This document shows, piece by piece, positions 28,304 through 40,769 of a DNA stretch of 64,000 bases (its first letter is position 1; each line of letters begins with the position of its first letter). The stretch covers positions 2,294,861-2,358,860 of the forward strand of contig NZ_KN196470.1 of assembly GCF_000761445.1 (NCBI RefSeq). The letters are read 5' to 3'. Under the pieces are notes generated by a model. It was not told where the DNA came from and did not search any database. It saw only the letters and a program-made list of their open reading frames with translations. Source of the DNA: Oleiagrimonas soli (GTDB taxonomy: Bacteria > Pseudomonadota > Gammaproteobacteria > Xanthomonadales > Rhodanobacteraceae). Position numbers and translations under genes: made by a program.

Positions 28304-29071
28304 ATGACCGACACCCCGACCGCTCCCGCCGCCGCGCCGCCGCGCAGCTTCCGCTACTACGACCTGATGGTCGGCGGCATGGTCGCCGTGCTGCTCAGCG
28401 CCAACCTGATCGGCCCGGCCAAGGTCGGCATCGTCACCCTGCCCCTGCTGGGCGCGGTGAGCTTCGGCGCCGGCAATCTGTTCTTCCCCTTCAGCTACAT
28501 CTTCGGCGACGTGCTGACCGAGGTATACGGCTACTCGCGCGCCCGCCGCGCGATCTGGGCGGGCTTCGGCGGCCTGGCCTTCGCCACGCTGATGACCTGG
28601 GCCATCCTGGCCATTCCCGCCAGCCCAGGCGAACCGTTCAACCGCACGCTGCAGCCGGCGCTGGAGATCGTGTTCGGCAACACCGGCCGCATCGTCGCGG
28701 CCTCGATGCTGGCCTACTGGCTGGGCGATTTCGCCAATTCCTACGTGATGGCGAAGATGAAGATCTGGACCGAGGGCCGTCATCTGTGGACGCGCACCAT
28801 CGGCTCGACCATCGTCGGCCAGGGCGTCGACAGCCTGACGTTCTACCCGGTAGCGTTCCTCGGCCTCTGGGAAGGCCAGACGCTGATCAAGGTGATCGTC
28901 TTCAACTGGGTGATGAAGGTCGCGGTAGAAGTGGTGTTCACGCCGCTGACCTACGCCGTGGTCGGCTTCCTCAAGCGCCGCGAAGGCGTGGACGCCTACG
29001 ACCGTGGCACCCACTTCACGCCGTTCAGTCTGCGCGACGAAGGGCAGCTCGAGTCGCTGCGGCGCGACTGA
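28304..29071 (+). CDS. yhhQ: Queuosine precursor transporter (VUT family, YhhQ-like)
   Basis: A 255-residue membrane protein with six helices of the DUF165/VUT family. Characteristic segments are [23 protein letters not shown] and [21 protein letters not shown]. YhhQ imports preQ0/preQ1 for synthesis of the tRNA nucleoside queuosine. ATG 28304 is chosen because the upstream in-frame region overlaps the divergent ABC gene and encodes no family sequence. A hairpin with six Ts follows the gene. Confidence 0.88.
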   Translation: MTDTPTAPAAAPPRSFRYYDLMVGGMVAVLLSANLIGPAKVGIVTLPLLGAVSFGAGNLFFPFSYIFGDVLTEVYGYSRARRAIWAGFGGLAFATLMTWAILAIPASPGEPFNRTLQPALEIVFGNTGRIVAASMLAYWLGDFANSYVMAKMKIWTEGRHLWTRTIGSTIVGQGVDSLTFYPVAFLGLWEGQTLIKVIVFNWVMKVAVEVVFTPLTYAVVGFLKRREGVDAYDRGTHFTPFSLRDEGQLESLRRD

Positions 29072-29190
29072 ACGCGCGACCGCGTCCCTATCGAAGCGCC
29101 GGATCGGTATCCGGCACGGCGGACGCGCCCGGCGAGCGCGCTGCACCACGCGAGGCGCACGCTCCGCGACACGCACCGGAAACATGAACG

Positions 29191-29225
29191 GCATGCCGTA
29201 AATCCGCCTCGCTGCGGCATTTTTT
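29191..29225 (+). terminator. Intrinsic terminator after the yhhQ-like gene
   Basis: ATGCCG (29193-29198) pairs with CGGCAT (29215-29220), followed by a run of six Ts at 29220-29225. It lies 120 bases past the stop codon. Its position also argues against the ATG at 29226 as the start of the next gene. Confidence 0.65.
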
Positions 29226-29279
29226 ATGCTAGCTTCGGCTCGTGCTCGTCCGAACTTTCTGCGCAAAGGAATCGTGTTC

Positions 29280-32200
29280 GTGACAGACATGAAGCCCCGG
29301 ACTGCGGGCGTGCGGCTGCTCGTCGCTTCGACGGTCTATCTGATGCTGGCGATCGCCATGATCGCCTGGTCGCAGACGGCCAAGTACGTGGCCGAAGCCT
29401 GGTTCGCCAATGCCCTGTTCGTCGCGCTGCTGCTGCGCGAGTATCTACGGTCGCTGCCCGCGACGCTGATCGCCGGTCTCGTCGCGGCCACGCTCGCGAA
29501 CCTGATCATGGGTACGCCCGTACTCGCGTCGCTCGGCTACGGCGCCGCCAACATGGTGGAAGTCGCCGTCGCCGTGCTGCTGTGCCGTCAATTCGGCCTC
29601 CGGCTCGGCAGCGCGCTGGGCGACCGTTTTTTCCTGCTCGGCATCGCCGCGACCATGATGCTGGCGCCAATGGCCGGAGCCGCGGTTGGCGCTTCCGTGG
29701 TGCATCTGTACTTTCACGCCCCGTGGACACCGACCTTCGGGCGCTGGTGGCTGGGCGACGCAGTCGGCATGTTGGTGCTGCTGCCGCCCCTGCTGGCCTA
29801 CGACGGCGCCCGCCTGCGCCGACTCGCGATTGGCGACCGCGCGACACTGTTCTGGCTGACACTGACCCTGTCCCTGCTGGTCACGCTGCTGGCCGTGACG
29901 CGACTCACCAGCCCGTTCGTGGTGTGGTCGATCCCGTTGCTGTTCGTGGCCTACCGACTCGGCATGCTCGGCACCACCCTGGCCTGCAGCCTCAACATCG
30001 CGGCGGTGTTCGTCCTGGCCACCGCGCAGGCCCGCGGATGGATCCACGCCGCGGTCGGCATCGAGCATCTGGACGAGGCCGAATTGATCTTCTTCTCGGC
30101 CCTGGCGGTAACCGGCCCGCTGCTGATGAGCGTGATTCTCGCCCAGCGCAAACGCATCACGCACCGCCTGGAAGACACCTCGACTCGCCTGCAGATCGTC
30201 GCCGACAACATTCCCGGTCTGATCGGGCAACTCGACAACGACTGTCGCTACCGCTACGTCAACATGCGCTACCTGGAGTGGTATGACCTGCGCGAAGCCG
30301 ACGTCATCGGCAAGACGCCGACGGACATCTTCGGACCGGAGACCGCCGAACGCCTGGCGCCGCGCATCCAGCGCGTGCTGCAAGGCGAAGCGCAGCAGTT
30401 CGAGATCACCATGCCGACCGGCCAGCGGCTGGACGTGCGCTACACGCCGCTGATCCAGGGCGACCGCATCGACGGTTTCTTCGTGCTGGCGCACGACATC
30501 ACCAACCGCAAGGAACTGGAAGCGCGCCTGCGCGAGATCACCGACAACGTGCCGGCACTGATCGCCTACCTCGACGACCAACTCGTGTACCGCTTCGCCA
30601 ACGGTCGCTACCTGCAGATGTGGGGACTGGACCCGACCGAGGTCATCGGCCGTCCCGCTGCCGACGTCGCCGGTCCGTACTACAGCCAGTTCCTGCGCCC
30701 GAAGCAGCAGGAATGCCTGACCGGCAAGCGCGCCAACGTGGAGATCGAGCGCGCCGGCCGCACCTTCGAGCTGACCTACATTCCGCACATCGTCGACGGC
30801 ACGGTCCGCGGCATGTACAAGCTCGGCGTCGACGTCACGGAGCGCAAGCGAGCCGAGGCCGAGCTGTTCGAGGCCATGGACCGCGCGCACATGATGCTCG
30901 AATCCATCGGCGACGCCGTGATCGCCTGCGACACGCGCATGCGCGTGACGATGATGAACCCGATCGCCATCGACATGACCGGCTGGGAAGAAAAGGAAGC
31001 GCTCGGAAAATCCTTCGCCGAAGTCGTGCAGCTGATCGACATCGAATCCGGCGAAGCGCCGCTCAATCCGCTCGAAGTCGCTATCCGCGAAAACCGCATC
31101 GTCGCCCTGCAGGCCAACAGTGCGCTGCGCCGCCGCGACGGCCTGGAGACGCCGATCGAGGATTCGGCCTCGCCGATCCACGATCGCAACGGCGAGGTGG
31201 TCGGCGGCATCATGGTCTTTCACGACGTCAGCGAATCGCGCGCGATGGCGCTGAAGATGTCGCATCTGGCGCAACACGACTACCTGACCGACCTGCCCAA
31301 TCGCGTACTGCTGCAGGATCGTCTGTCGCATGCGCTGGCCAGCCTGCGCCCGGGCATGCAAGGAGCACTGCTGTTCATCGATCTGGATCACTTCAAGAAC
31401 ATCAATGATTCGCTGGGCCATCTGGCCGGCGATCATGTGCTGCGCGAGGTGGCCCGGCGGCTGCGCAGTTCGGTGCGCAGCGACGACACGGTCAGCCGTC
31501 AGGGCGGCGACGAATTCGTCATCCTGCTGAACCGGCTCGGCGACCCACGCGACGCGGCGCGCCTCGCCGAAAAGGCGATCGGCGCCATCGAGCAGATCAT
31601 CCCGTTCGAGGATCGCGAACTGCACATCTCCGGCAGCGTGGGCATTGCCATGTTCCCGCAGGACTCGACCGACACGCGCACGCTGATGAAGCAGGCCGAC
31701 ACCGCGCTGTACCACGCCAAGCAGACCGGCCGCGCGCGCTACAGCTATTTCACGCAGACCATGAGCGAGAAGGCCGAGGAACGGCTGGCCATCGAACACT
31801 CGCTGCGTCACGCGCTGCAGAACAACATGCTGAACATCGTCTACCAGCCCAAGGTGCGATGGCCGGAAGGCAACGTGATCGGCGCCGAGGCGCTGGTGCG
31901 CTGGACGCGCGACGATGGCAGCGCCGTGTCGCCCAACGTCTTCATCGAACTGGCCGAGGAAGTCGGCCTGATCACGCAGATCGACGAATGGGTCATGCGC
32001 GAGGTCTGCCGGCTGATCGCGACATGGCTCAAGCGCGGCCAGCGCGTGGTGCCGGTTTCGGTCAACGTGTCGCTGGCGCACATAGACAACGAGCGCCTGC
32101 TCGAATACACCCGCGAAACGCTCAGAGAAACCGGCATCCCCGCCAAGTACCTGGAGATCGAGTTCACCGAAAGCCAGATGTTCCTGCACCGGGACCAGGC

Positions 32201-32597
32201 CGTGGAGCTGCTGCGGCAACTCAAGAAACTCGGCGTGCGCCTGGCCGTGGACGACTTCGGCACCGGCTACTCCAATCTCAGTTATCTGGCGCAGTATCGC
32301 TTCGACACACTGAAGATCGACCGCGAGTTCGTGCGCGGCCTGTCGGGGGACCAGCGCAAGTACGCCATCGTTCAGGCCATCATCGCGATGTCGCAGGCCC
32401 TCGGTTTCGGCATGATCGCCGAGGGCGTGGAAACGCCCGACGAAGCAGCCATGCTGCTGCAACACGGCTGCATCGACATGCAGGGTTATCTGTTCAGCAA
32501 ACCGGTACCGCCCGAGGATTTCCTTGTACTGCTGCGCGACGGGCTGGCCGACGCCAAGAACCGGTTCGAGCTGCGCATGGCGGGAGATTCGTACTGA
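29280..32597 (+). CDS. MASE1-PAS-PAS-PAS-GGDEF-EAL c-di-GMP enzyme
   Basis: The 1105-residue protein starts with an eight-helix MASE1 sensor (about 5-285). Three PAS domains follow (about 300-410, 425-535, 550-665), then GGDEF (about 670-830) and EAL (about 840-1085). GGDEF is intact in [10 protein letters not shown] with an RxxD inhibitory site (RSDD). EAL keeps [20 protein letters not shown] and LKIDREFV, so both activities are possible. GTG 29280 is preferred: AAAGGA ends 9 bases before it. ATG 29226 would place the start in a terminator; ATG 29289 is another option. Confidence 0.9.
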   Translation: MTDMKPRTAGVRLLVASTVYLMLAIAMIAWSQTAKYVAEAWFANALFVALLLREYLRSLPATLIAGLVAATLANLIMGTPVLASLGYGAANMVEVAVAVLLCRQFGLRLGSALGDRFFLLGIAATMMLAPMAGAAVGASVVHLYFHAPWTPTFGRWWLGDAVGMLVLLPPLLAYDGARLRRLAIGDRATLFWLTLTLSLLVTLLAVTRLTSPFVVWSIPLLFVAYRLGMLGTTLACSLNIAAVFVLATAQARGWIHAAVGIEHLDEAELIFFSALAVTGPLLMSVILAQRKRITHRLEDTSTRLQIVADNIPGLIGQLDNDCRYRYVNMRYLEWYDLREADVIGKTPTDIFGPETAERLAPRIQRVLQGEAQQFEITMPTGQRLDVRYTPLIQGDRIDGFFVLAHDITNRKELEARLREITDNVPALIAYLDDQLVYRFANGRYLQMWGLDPTEVIGRPAADVAGPYYSQFLRPKQQECLTGKRANVEIERAGRTFELTYIPHIVDGTVRGMYKLGVDVTERKRAEAELFEAMDRAHMMLESIGDAVIACDTRMRVTMMNPIAIDMTGWEEKEALGKSFAEVVQLIDIESGEAPLNPLEVAIRENRIVALQANSALRRRDGLETPIEDSASPIHDRNGEVVGGIMVFHDVSESRAMALKMSHLAQHDYLTDLPNRVLLQDRLSHALASLRPGMQGALLFIDLDHFKNINDSLGHLAGDHVLREVARRLRSSVRSDDTVSRQGGDEFVILLNRLGDPRDAARLAEKAIGAIEQIIPFEDRELHISGSVGIAMFPQDSTDTRTLMKQADTALYHAKQTGRARYSYFTQTMSEKAEERLAIEHSLRHALQNNMLNIVYQPKVRWPEGNVIGAEALVRWTRDDGSAVSPNVFIELAEEVGLITQIDEWVMREVCRLIATWLKRGQRVVPVSVNVSLAHIDNERLLEYTRETLRETGIPAKYLEIEFTESQMFLHRDQAVELLRQLKKLGVRLAVDDFGTGYSNLSYLAQYRFDTLKIDREFVRGLSGDQRKYAIVQAIIAMSQALGFGMIAEGVETPDEAAMLLQHGCIDMQGYLFSKPVPPEDFLVLLRDGLADAKNRFELRMAGDSY

Positions 32598-32631
32598 CGC
32601 ACCTGCGATGTCTCGCTCATGCGGACCGCCG

Positions 32632-33327
32632 TCAGGACGCTCTGCGCAAGGCCCAGAAACCGATCTCGCGTCGTTGGCGGAAACCCATGCGCAGATAGAG
32701 ATCGCGTGCGCGCTCATTGTCCTGGCTGACGTGCAGATAGGGCGTCCATCCGCGCTGCAGATGATCGTTGACCAGGAACGCAATCAGCTGCCGCGCATAG
32801 CCGCGCCCCGTGTACGCCGGATCAGTGCACACCGCGCTGATCTCTCTCGCGCGCTCCGCGCCGAGGCGCTCGCCCGCCATCGCCGCCAGACGACCGTCGC
32901 GGTAGATGCCGAAGTAGCGACCCAGTTCCGTCGTGCGCTCGCGGAAGTAATGCGGGTAGACCCGCGCGACCAGTTCCAGCACATCGGCGCGATGGCGCGC
33001 GTCGAGCTCGATGATCTCCGGTCCGTCGAGCGTCGGCAACGGCGCGTCACAAACCATTTGCGCCAGCGGCCGGAACGTCTCGAAAGACCACGCCGCCGAC
33101 AGCCGCGGTGCGACGCCGAGCAGCAGCCAGGTCGAATCGGGTTCCACCAGCGCATCGAGCGCGGACTCGATCTTTGCCGCGTCGGCGTCAGCGTGCGCCA
33201 CGCCCAGGAACGGCGCATACGCCGCCGGATAACGCCGCACGTCGCCCTCGCCCTCGCCCACGGCGAGCGCGCGATGCCAGCTCGTCAGCGAAGACCAGAA
33301 CGGATTGTCGAGCGCCTCGTCGTGCAT
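32632..33327 (-). CDS. GNAT-family N-acetyltransferase
   Basis: A 231-residue protein with a C-terminal GNAT domain (about 110-225). The acetyl-CoA loop is [21 protein letters not shown], and the last strand reads [17 protein letters not shown]. The N-terminal half resembles the FR47-type extension. It transfers an acetyl group to an unknown amine. ATG 33327 begins [11 protein letters not shown], a usual family start, though its ribosome site is weak. It is convergent with the MASE1 gene and divergent from msrB. Confidence 0.85.
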   Translation of the reverse strand: MHDEALDNPFWSSLTSWHRALAVGEGEGDVRRYPAAYAPFLGVAHADADAAKIESALDALVEPDSTWLLLGVAPRLSAAWSFETFRPLAQMVCDAPLPTLDGPEIIELDARHRADVLELVARVYPHYFRERTTELGRYFGIYRDGRLAAMAGERLGAERAREISAVCTDPAYTGRGYARQLIAFLVNDHLQRGWTPYLHVSQDNERARDLYLRMGFRQRREIGFWALRRAS

Positions 33328-33619
33328 GCGGGGATTCGCGTTCGGACAAGCGATGCAGTCTACGCCAAAGCCGCGTCCGCAGGCCGACCGTTCCGCACCT
33401 GCGTGTACGCGGCGCGCCACCGGTGGTCGACTCGGGGAGCACCCGAAGACGGAGCATGCCGGCGGAGCAAGTGCAACGCACACGGACGCGGCGCACCTGG
33501 GTCGATTCGACGAGTGATCGCTGCCGCACTTGTGCAAGGTCCGCTCACCCGGCGAAGCTTGGACGCACGCACTCCCGTCCCCATCTTCGAGATCTCCCCG
33601 TCGTCCTATGAGGTCCGCC

Positions 33620-34084
33620 ATGTCCGACTACCGCAAGACGCCCGAAGCCCTGGCCCGCCTGACGCCCGAGCAGTACCACGTGACTCAGGAATCGGGCACC
33701 GAGCGTCCGTTCAGCAACGCCTTCCACGACCACAAGGAAGCCGGGCTGTACGTCGACATCGTCTCCGGCGAACCGCTGTTCACTTCCATGGACAAGTTCG
33801 ACAGCGGCTGCGGCTGGCCCAGCTTCACGCGCCCGGTGGAGAGCGACAACGTGATCGAACGCCGCGACACCACGCACGGCATGATTCGCACCGAAGTGCG
33901 CTCGGGACACGGCGACAGCCACCTCGGCCACGTGTTCCCGGACGGCCCCGCCGATCAAGGGGGGCTGCGCTATTGCATCAACTCCGCCGCGCTGCGTTTC
34001 ATTCCCGTCGACCAGCTGGAAAGCGAGGGCTACGGCGACTACCGCAGACTGTTCGACAACAACCACGAGGAAAACGCGTCATGA
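33620..34084 (+). CDS. msrB: Peptide methionine sulfoxide reductase B
   Basis: A 154-residue enzyme that reduces methionine-R-sulfoxide. The catalytic Cys is in [11 protein letters not shown], and the resolving Cys lies in [10 protein letters not shown]. The two CxxC zinc pairs of many MsrBs are absent: the first site reads VDIVSGEP, so this is a zinc-free form. ATG 33620 has GAGG 6 bases upstream; ATG 33608 is an alternative. The stop overlaps the start of msrA (ATGA), so the two are one operon. Confidence 0.93.
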   Translation: MSDYRKTPEALARLTPEQYHVTQESGTERPFSNAFHDHKEAGLYVDIVSGEPLFTSMDKFDSGCGWPSFTRPVESDNVIERRDTTHGMIRTEVRSGHGDSHLGHVFPDGPADQGGLRYCINSAALRFIPVDQLESEGYGDYRRLFDNNHEENAS

Positions 34085-34593
34085 CGACCGAACGCGCCCT
34101 GCTCGCCGGCGGCTGCTTCTGGGGCATGCAGGAACTGATCCGCAAACAGCCCGGCGTGATCGCCACCCGTGTCGGCTACACCGGCGGCGACGTGCCCAAC
34201 GCCACCTACCGCCACCACGGCAGTCACGCCGAGGCCATCGAGATCCTGTTCGACCCGGCCGCGACCAGCTACCGCCGCATGCTGGAATTCTTCTTCCAGA
34301 TTCACGATCCGACCACGCCGAACCGCCAGGGCAACGACGTCGGCGCCAGCTACCGCTCGGCGATCTTCTACGCCGACGAGACACAGAAGCGCATCGCCGA
34401 GGACACCATCGCCGATGTCGAGGCGTCCGGTCTGTGGCCCGGCAAGGTCGTGACCGAAGTGGCCCCCGCCGGCGATTTCTGGGAGGCCGAACCGGAACAT
34501 CAGGACTACCTGCAGCACTACCCGACCGGCTACACCTGCCACTTCATCCGGCCCGATTGGGTATTGCCGAAACGCAACGAGAACGCCGGCTGA
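34081..34593 (+). CDS. msrA: Peptide methionine sulfoxide reductase A (cytoplasmic)
   Basis: The 170-residue enzyme opens [20 protein letters not shown], with the catalytic Cys in GGCFWG near residue 12 and the Glu of SHAEA conserved. No signal peptide is present. It reduces methionine-S-sulfoxide, complementing MsrB. It is translationally coupled to msrB through a 4-base overlap. It differs from the exported MsrA at 21116 in length and in lacking the leader. Confidence 0.93.
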   Translation: MTTERALLAGGCFWGMQELIRKQPGVIATRVGYTGGDVPNATYRHHGSHAEAIEILFDPAATSYRRMLEFFFQIHDPTTPNRQGNDVGASYRSAIFYADETQKRIAEDTIADVEASGLWPGKVVTEVAPAGDFWEAEPEHQDYLQHYPTGYTCHFIRPDWVLPKRNENAG

Positions 34594-34658
34594 CCGGCGC
34601 TCCGCCTGTTCGCATCACGCCGCCGCTCGGTCGCGAAGTGCGCGGCGTCCTGGCGGCG

Positions 34659-35000
34659 TCATGCCTTGCGCACGAATTCCGACTTCAGTTTCATCGCGCC
34701 AATGCCGTCGATACGGCAATCGATGTTGTGGTCGCCCTCGACCAGACGGATGTTCTTGACCCGGGTGCCGACCTTGACCACCGAGGAGGAACCCTTGATC
34801 TTCAGATCCTTGATCACGCTCACCGTGTCGCCGTCCTGCAGGGCGTTGCCATGGGCGTCGACCACCTTCAGGCCTTCGTCCCCGGCGTCCTCGACGGCAT
34901 CTTTCGACCATTCGTGCGCGCACTCCGGGCACACATACATGTGACCGTCCTCGTAGGTGTATTCGGAACCGCATTGGGGGCAAAGGGGCAACATGCTCAT
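34659..35000 (-). CDS. yjdM: Zinc-ribbon protein YjdM (PhnA-type)
   Basis: A 113-residue protein nearly collinear with E. coli YjdM/PhnA. It has an N-terminal zinc ribbon ([12 protein letters not shown], then CPECAHEW) and an SH3-like C-terminal part with [16 protein letters not shown] and [15 protein letters not shown]. Despite the old phnA name its biochemical role is unsettled. ATG 35000 (MSML) lacks a clear ribosome site; ATG 34994 is the alternative. It is divergent from the DUF1543 gene. Confidence 0.93.
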   Translation of the reverse strand: MSMLPLCPQCGSEYTYEDGHMYVCPECAHEWSKDAVEDAGDEGLKVVDAHGNALQDGDTVSVIKDLKIKGSSSVVKVGTRVKNIRLVEGDHNIDCRIDGIGAMKLKSEFVRKA

Positions 35001-35265
35001 CGGGAGAACCGGTCCTTTTCGTCGACAGGGAAAGAAACAAGCAACATCGCAGTTCGCGATGGCCTGCGGGAATCCTCCCATGATCGCATCGCCGCGAAGC
35101 GGCTGCGAGCCGGCACGCCGACACACTGCGTCTCGGCATTCCGGCGCTGTTCGTGCACCCCAACCGCACGAACAGCGCGGCTGCACGGGTCATCGCGCAA
35201 GAGCCGGTCGCGTGGACGGAAAGGACGCGTGATAGCATCGCTGTCCCCATGCTGGGCATCTATCC

Positions 35266-35829
35266 ATGACCGATCCACTGATCGCCTGCGTTCTCGGCGG
35301 CACCGCACCTGGCGCGCGCGTGGAACTGCACGATATTGCCTTCGCCGTCGGCCCGTCTCTGGAAGCCGTCTATCCGCAACTGCTGGACAGCTGGTTCGGC
35401 CATGCCCACGGCCTGCACGTGGACGCCTGGACCGTGCTCGACCGCGTCGAGGGTTACCGCGTGCGCCTGGAGCGAACGCCCGCCGACAACGGCCTGCACC
35501 TGTACTTCGTCAACATCGGCGGCTACCGCAAAGGCGAATTCGGCGAACGCCATGCCTGGGGATTCTTCGGCGCGCACAGCAAGAGCGAAGCCAAAGAGCG
35601 CGCCAAGCAGTCCCTGCTGCAGGGACACGAGCTGCCGCACAAGGACGACCTGTACGACGTCGACGACTGCCTGCAGGTCGGCCGCATCCAGGGCTGGCAC
35701 GTGCACCTCGAACCCGACGCCGAGGCGCACACCGCGCCGGTGACCAACGGCTACTTTCCGTTGCCATCCGCAGTTGTGCGCGAATGGCTCGCCCGCCGCG
35801 ACGCCCGCGAAACGCCGACAAGCCCCTGA
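35266..35829 (+). CDS. DUF1543 domain protein
   Basis: A 187-residue soluble protein of the DUF1543 family, recognised by ACVLGGTAPGARVELHDI at the start and NIGGYRKGEFGERHAWGFF near the middle. A second copy-like region around 125-160 (KDDLYDVDDCLQVG) is seen, as in the family. Its function is unknown. It starts 265 bases from the divergent yjdM gene and is followed by a gene-free stretch. Confidence 0.75.
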   Translation: MTDPLIACVLGGTAPGARVELHDIAFAVGPSLEAVYPQLLDSWFGHAHGLHVDAWTVLDRVEGYRVRLERTPADNGLHLYFVNIGGYRKGEFGERHAWGFFGAHSKSEAKERAKQSLLQGHELPHKDDLYDVDDCLQVGRIQGWHVHLEPDAEAHTAPVTNGYFPLPSAVVREWLARRDARETPTSP

Positions 35830-36139
35830 GCTTCAGCGCGGCAACGGACCCGGCCACGACCGCAACTCGGCAACATCTCGCCGAGACGCGCACATCCGCG
35901 CGCATCCATGCCGAATGAGCGCTTTCCGGCACCGAACGCATGGATTCATGCGCGAAATCCGATCGCTCGCCCGTCGCCGAGGCCAAGGTCGCCGCGGTTT
36001 CGTCATGCCCGCAACACCGTCCCGCCGCACCACGGCCGGAAAGCCGGGAATAGGCTTCTAGGGCGACGCCCCCCGTACTATGATGGCGACAACGCGAAGG
36101 TTTGCGGTCCCGACGCATCCGGCAGGAGAGCTCTCCTCG
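35830..36139. other. Intergenic region before the diguanylate cyclase gene
   Basis: No gene is supported here. Its right end carries AGGAGAGCTCTCCT at 36124-36137, a 14-bp perfect palindrome that contains the probable ribosome site of the next gene. Confidence 0.5.
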
Positions 36140-37324
36140 ATGGAACTCTTGTTATGGCGCTGGAGCACCATCGTCCAGGCCACCTCCAACCTCATCATCG
36201 CGGTGTTCTTCATCGCGCTCGCGCTGTCCCTTCGCCGACGCGAACTGCATGCCTGGCTCGGCGCCTGGCTGTTCAACCTGGGCGCGCTCGGCGTCACCAT
36301 CACCTACTGGATCGTGCGACCCGAATCGAGCTGGGGACGCACCCTGGCCGGCATCGGCTACACCTTCTGCAAGACCATGTTCGTGCTGTTGCTGATCGTC
36401 GGCGTGAGCAACTTCCTGGCCCGCCCCGCGCGGCGCAACGTGTATCTGAAGATGACCGTCATCGCCGCGGTCTTCGCCATCGTGGTCGCGTACGCCAGCC
36501 GGTCGCTGCAGGCGCTGGGGCTGCTGCAGGAAAGCATGATCGCGCTCGGCTTCGGTGCCGGCACCCTCTACCTGCTGACGCAGAGTGGCCGCTTCGCCTG
36601 GGTCACGGTCGGCTTCGGCATGCGCGCGGCGCTCTCGCTGGTCTCGATCTACGCCTATGGCTCACAGATCTGGTCGACGCCGCCAACCCCCGGCTCGGCG
36701 CTGTCGATCTTCGTCTCGGCGCATTCCTCGTTCGACGCCGGCGCCGAGTGGATCATCGCGCTCGGCTGCCTGCTGACGACCTACCGCCTGATCCAGCACG
36801 AACTGACCACCTCCAACGTCGAACTTCGTACTGCGCAGCGGAAGATGCAGCAATTGCTCGAACGCGACCAGCTGACCGGCGTGTTCAACCGCCGCGCCCT
36901 GCCGGCCATGTTCGACGAAGCGCGCAAGACCGGCGCTACCGTGCTGTTCTTCGATCTGGACGACTTCAAGAAAATCAACGATGTACAGGGACATCATGCC
37001 GGCGACGCGAGCCTGACCCGCTTCGCCCGCGCCCTGCAGGAATCGTTCCGTACCGGCGATCGCGTGATCCGCTACGCCGGCGACGAGTTCGTCGTGGTCG
37101 CCCAGGACATGGACCTCGGCGCCATCGAGACGCGCGTACGCAACGTGCGCGAGAAGGTGCGTCTGGCCGACGCCGACGTCCCCGCCCTGCGCTTTTCCGT
37201 CGGCCGTGCCGTGCTGCACCCCGATGGCGACCCTGACCATGCCCTGCGCGAGGCCGATCAGGCGATGTACGACGCCAAGGCCGAGGGGCGCAGCGAACTG
37301 GGCCTGAAACCGAACGAGGCGTGA
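36140..37324 (+). CDS. Membrane-bound diguanylate cyclase
   Basis: The 394-residue protein has an N-terminal region of seven helices (about 10-225) and a GGDEF domain (about 235-390). The active motif is AGDEF at 313-317, a functional variant, with RxxD (RTGD) five residues before it. It should synthesise c-di-GMP under control of the membrane part. ATG 36140 starts MELLLWRWSTIVQ directly before helix 1; an upstream in-frame ATG at 36080 would add 20 residues. The stop lies 13 bases from that of convergent hutU. Confidence 0.88.
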   Translation: MELLLWRWSTIVQATSNLIIAVFFIALALSLRRRELHAWLGAWLFNLGALGVTITYWIVRPESSWGRTLAGIGYTFCKTMFVLLLIVGVSNFLARPARRNVYLKMTVIAAVFAIVVAYASRSLQALGLLQESMIALGFGAGTLYLLTQSGRFAWVTVGFGMRAALSLVSIYAYGSQIWSTPPTPGSALSIFVSAHSSFDAGAEWIIALGCLLTTYRLIQHELTTSNVELRTAQRKMQQLLERDQLTGVFNRRALPAMFDEARKTGATVLFFDLDDFKKINDVQGHHAGDASLTRFARALQESFRTGDRVIRYAGDEFVVVAQDMDLGAIETRVRNVREKVRLADADVPALRFSVGRAVLHPDGDPDHALREADQAMYDAKAEGRSELGLKPNEA

Positions 37325-37337
37325 TCGCGATCGACGA

Positions 37338-39008
<1,671 letters not shown>

Positions 39009-39080
39009 GCAGATTCTCCGGGTACGCAAATGCCACGGAGTATAGGCCATGCGTTCGGCCGGACCGGAGCCCGGGCGACG

Positions 39081-39449
39081 TCAGTGGCTGCTGGCGGCGT
39101 GTGCGGGCTCGGCTGTCTTGCGGTCGCTCGCGGATTGCACGGCCTGCTTGCTGGCGAAATCGTCGACGGCCGTGCGCTGCGTGGCGCGATAGCGGTCGTA
39201 CTGGGCCTGATCGGCGGACTGCAGCTGCGCCTTGGCGCGCGGACTCTGGAAAGCTTGGGCGGTGGTCGCGCTGGTCTGCTGGCGCTGCTGTTCCTTGAGC
39301 GCGTTGCTGCGCACGGTGTCGCGCAGTTGCTGGACCTGGGACTGCTGACGCGCCCGCTGGATCGCCTGCGTCTGCGCCAGCGCCGACGTGGCCCCCGCCA
39401 GCAGCAGGGTTGCCGAAAACGCCCACAGTCGAATGATGCGTACTGTCAT
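39081..39449 (-). CDS. Small exported Gln-rich protein of unknown function
   Basis: A 122-residue protein with a signal peptide (RLWAFSATLLLAGATSALA) followed by a hydrophilic, probably helical region rich in Gln, Ala, Ser and Arg. I do not recognise a family. The composition suggests a periplasmic coiled or disordered protein. It lies upstream of hutU on the same strand with a 72-base gap and is divergent from the phosphodiesterase gene. Confidence 0.6.
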   Translation of the reverse strand: MTVRIIRLWAFSATLLLAGATSALAQTQAIQRARQQSQVQQLRDTVRSNALKEQQRQQTSATTAQAFQSPRAKAQLQSADQAQYDRYRATQRTAVDDFASKQAVQSASDRKTAEPAHAASSH

Positions 39450-39485
39450 GATGTTCCAGCATACTCCCGCCTTTGTTGCCTTGCC

Positions 39486-40748
39486 ATGAACGCCATGAAA
39501 CGAACGCTAAGTATCGCTTTCCTATCGATTTTTCTTCTTCTCGCCGGCTGCGCCGGAAACGCGCCGCGTGCGCCAGCCACGACGGCGCAAACGCGTCCGG
39601 CGCCGCTGCTGCTGATCTCCATCGACGCCTTCCGTGCCGACTATCTGCAGCGCGGTTTCACGCCCAACCTGCAGCAGTTGGCGGATACCGGCGTGCGCGC
39701 CAAGGCGATGCAGCCGGCGTTCCCGTCGCTGACGTTTCCCAACCACTACACCCTGGTCACCGGCCTGTATCCGGATCACCACGGCATCGTCGACAACAAC
39801 ATGCTGGACCCGAAGCTGGGCCGCTTCAGCCTGGGCAACCGCAAAGCCGTGGCGGACCCGCGCTGGTGGAACGAGGCCGAGCCGATCTGGGTGACGGCCG
39901 ACAAGCACGGACTGAAGACCGCGACCATGTTCTGGCCCGGTTCGGGCACGAAGATCCGCGGCTACCGACCGGATCACTGGCTGCCCTACAACGGCAAGCT
40001 GACGCCGACGCAACGCGTGGATCGGGTGCTGCAATGGCTGGATCTGCCGCCGGGCGAGCGACCGACGTTCCTGACGCTGTACTTCGACCGCGTCGATCAC
40101 GAGGGCCACGACTTCGGCCCGGATTCGCCGCAGGTCGATGCCGCCATGCACCGCATCGACGCCGCCATCGGCAGACTGATCGCCGGACTGAAACAACGCG
40201 GGCTGTACCGGCGCATGAACATCATCGTGGTGTCCGATCATGGCATGGCGCCCTCGCCGGCCAGCCACGTGATCCTGCTCGACAAGCTGATCGACTTGCA
40301 GGACGTCACCATCACGTCGATGGGCGAACTGGCCGGATTGATTCCCAAGCCCGGCCGCGACGCCGCCGTCGAAGCCGCGCTGCTGAAGCCGCATCCGCAC
40401 ATGCACTGCTGGAAGAAGCAGGACATTCCGGCGCGCTTCCACTACGGCAGCAACCCGCGCGTGCCGCCCATCGTGTGCTCGCCGCAGACCGGCTGGGACA
40501 TCAGCACCAGCGGCTGGCTGGCCACGCACAAGACCACGCCCGGCTCGCACGGCTACGACAACGCCGACCCGCTGATGCGCGCACTGTTCATCGCCCACGG
40601 CCCAGCGTTCCGTGACGGGCTGGTGGTGCCGGAATTCCCCAACGTGGACGTCTATCCGCTGATGACGCACCTGCTCGATCTGCCGGCGCAGCCGAACGAC
40701 GGCAGCTACGACGCGGTCAAGGACATGCTGCGTCCGGACGCGCGCTGA
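39486..40748 (+). CDS. Nucleotide pyrophosphatase/phosphodiesterase-type lipoprotein
   Basis: A 420-residue alkaline-phosphatase-superfamily enzyme. The leader ends LLLAGC, a lipobox with Cys22. Metal and catalytic residues follow the NPP pattern: Asp47 in SIDAF, nucleophile Thr83 in PSLTFPNHYTLVTG, then DRVDHEGH, SDHGM and GSHGYDN. Family members, including a well-studied Xanthomonas enzyme, hydrolyse nucleotide phosphodiesters. The lipid anchor places it in the envelope. ATG 39486 is used; ATG 39495 is three codons in. Confidence 0.9.
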   Translation: MNAMKRTLSIAFLSIFLLLAGCAGNAPRAPATTAQTRPAPLLLISIDAFRADYLQRGFTPNLQQLADTGVRAKAMQPAFPSLTFPNHYTLVTGLYPDHHGIVDNNMLDPKLGRFSLGNRKAVADPRWWNEAEPIWVTADKHGLKTATMFWPGSGTKIRGYRPDHWLPYNGKLTPTQRVDRVLQWLDLPPGERPTFLTLYFDRVDHEGHDFGPDSPQVDAAMHRIDAAIGRLIAGLKQRGLYRRMNIIVVSDHGMAPSPASHVILLDKLIDLQDVTITSMGELAGLIPKPGRDAAVEAALLKPHPHMHCWKKQDIPARFHYGSNPRVPPIVCSPQTGWDISTSGWLATHKTTPGSHGYDNADPLMRALFIAHGPAFRDGLVVPEFPNVDVYPLMTHLLDLPAQPNDGSYDAVKDMLRPDAR

Positions 40749-40769
40749 CCCGCATGCCTGCGCCGGCGA

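Noticed and set aside
29445-32783. 1112-codon minus-strand frame opposite the MASE1-GGDEF-EAL gene
   Set aside because: It is the antisense of a well-supported gene, rich in His/Gln/Arg, and has no recognisable fold.
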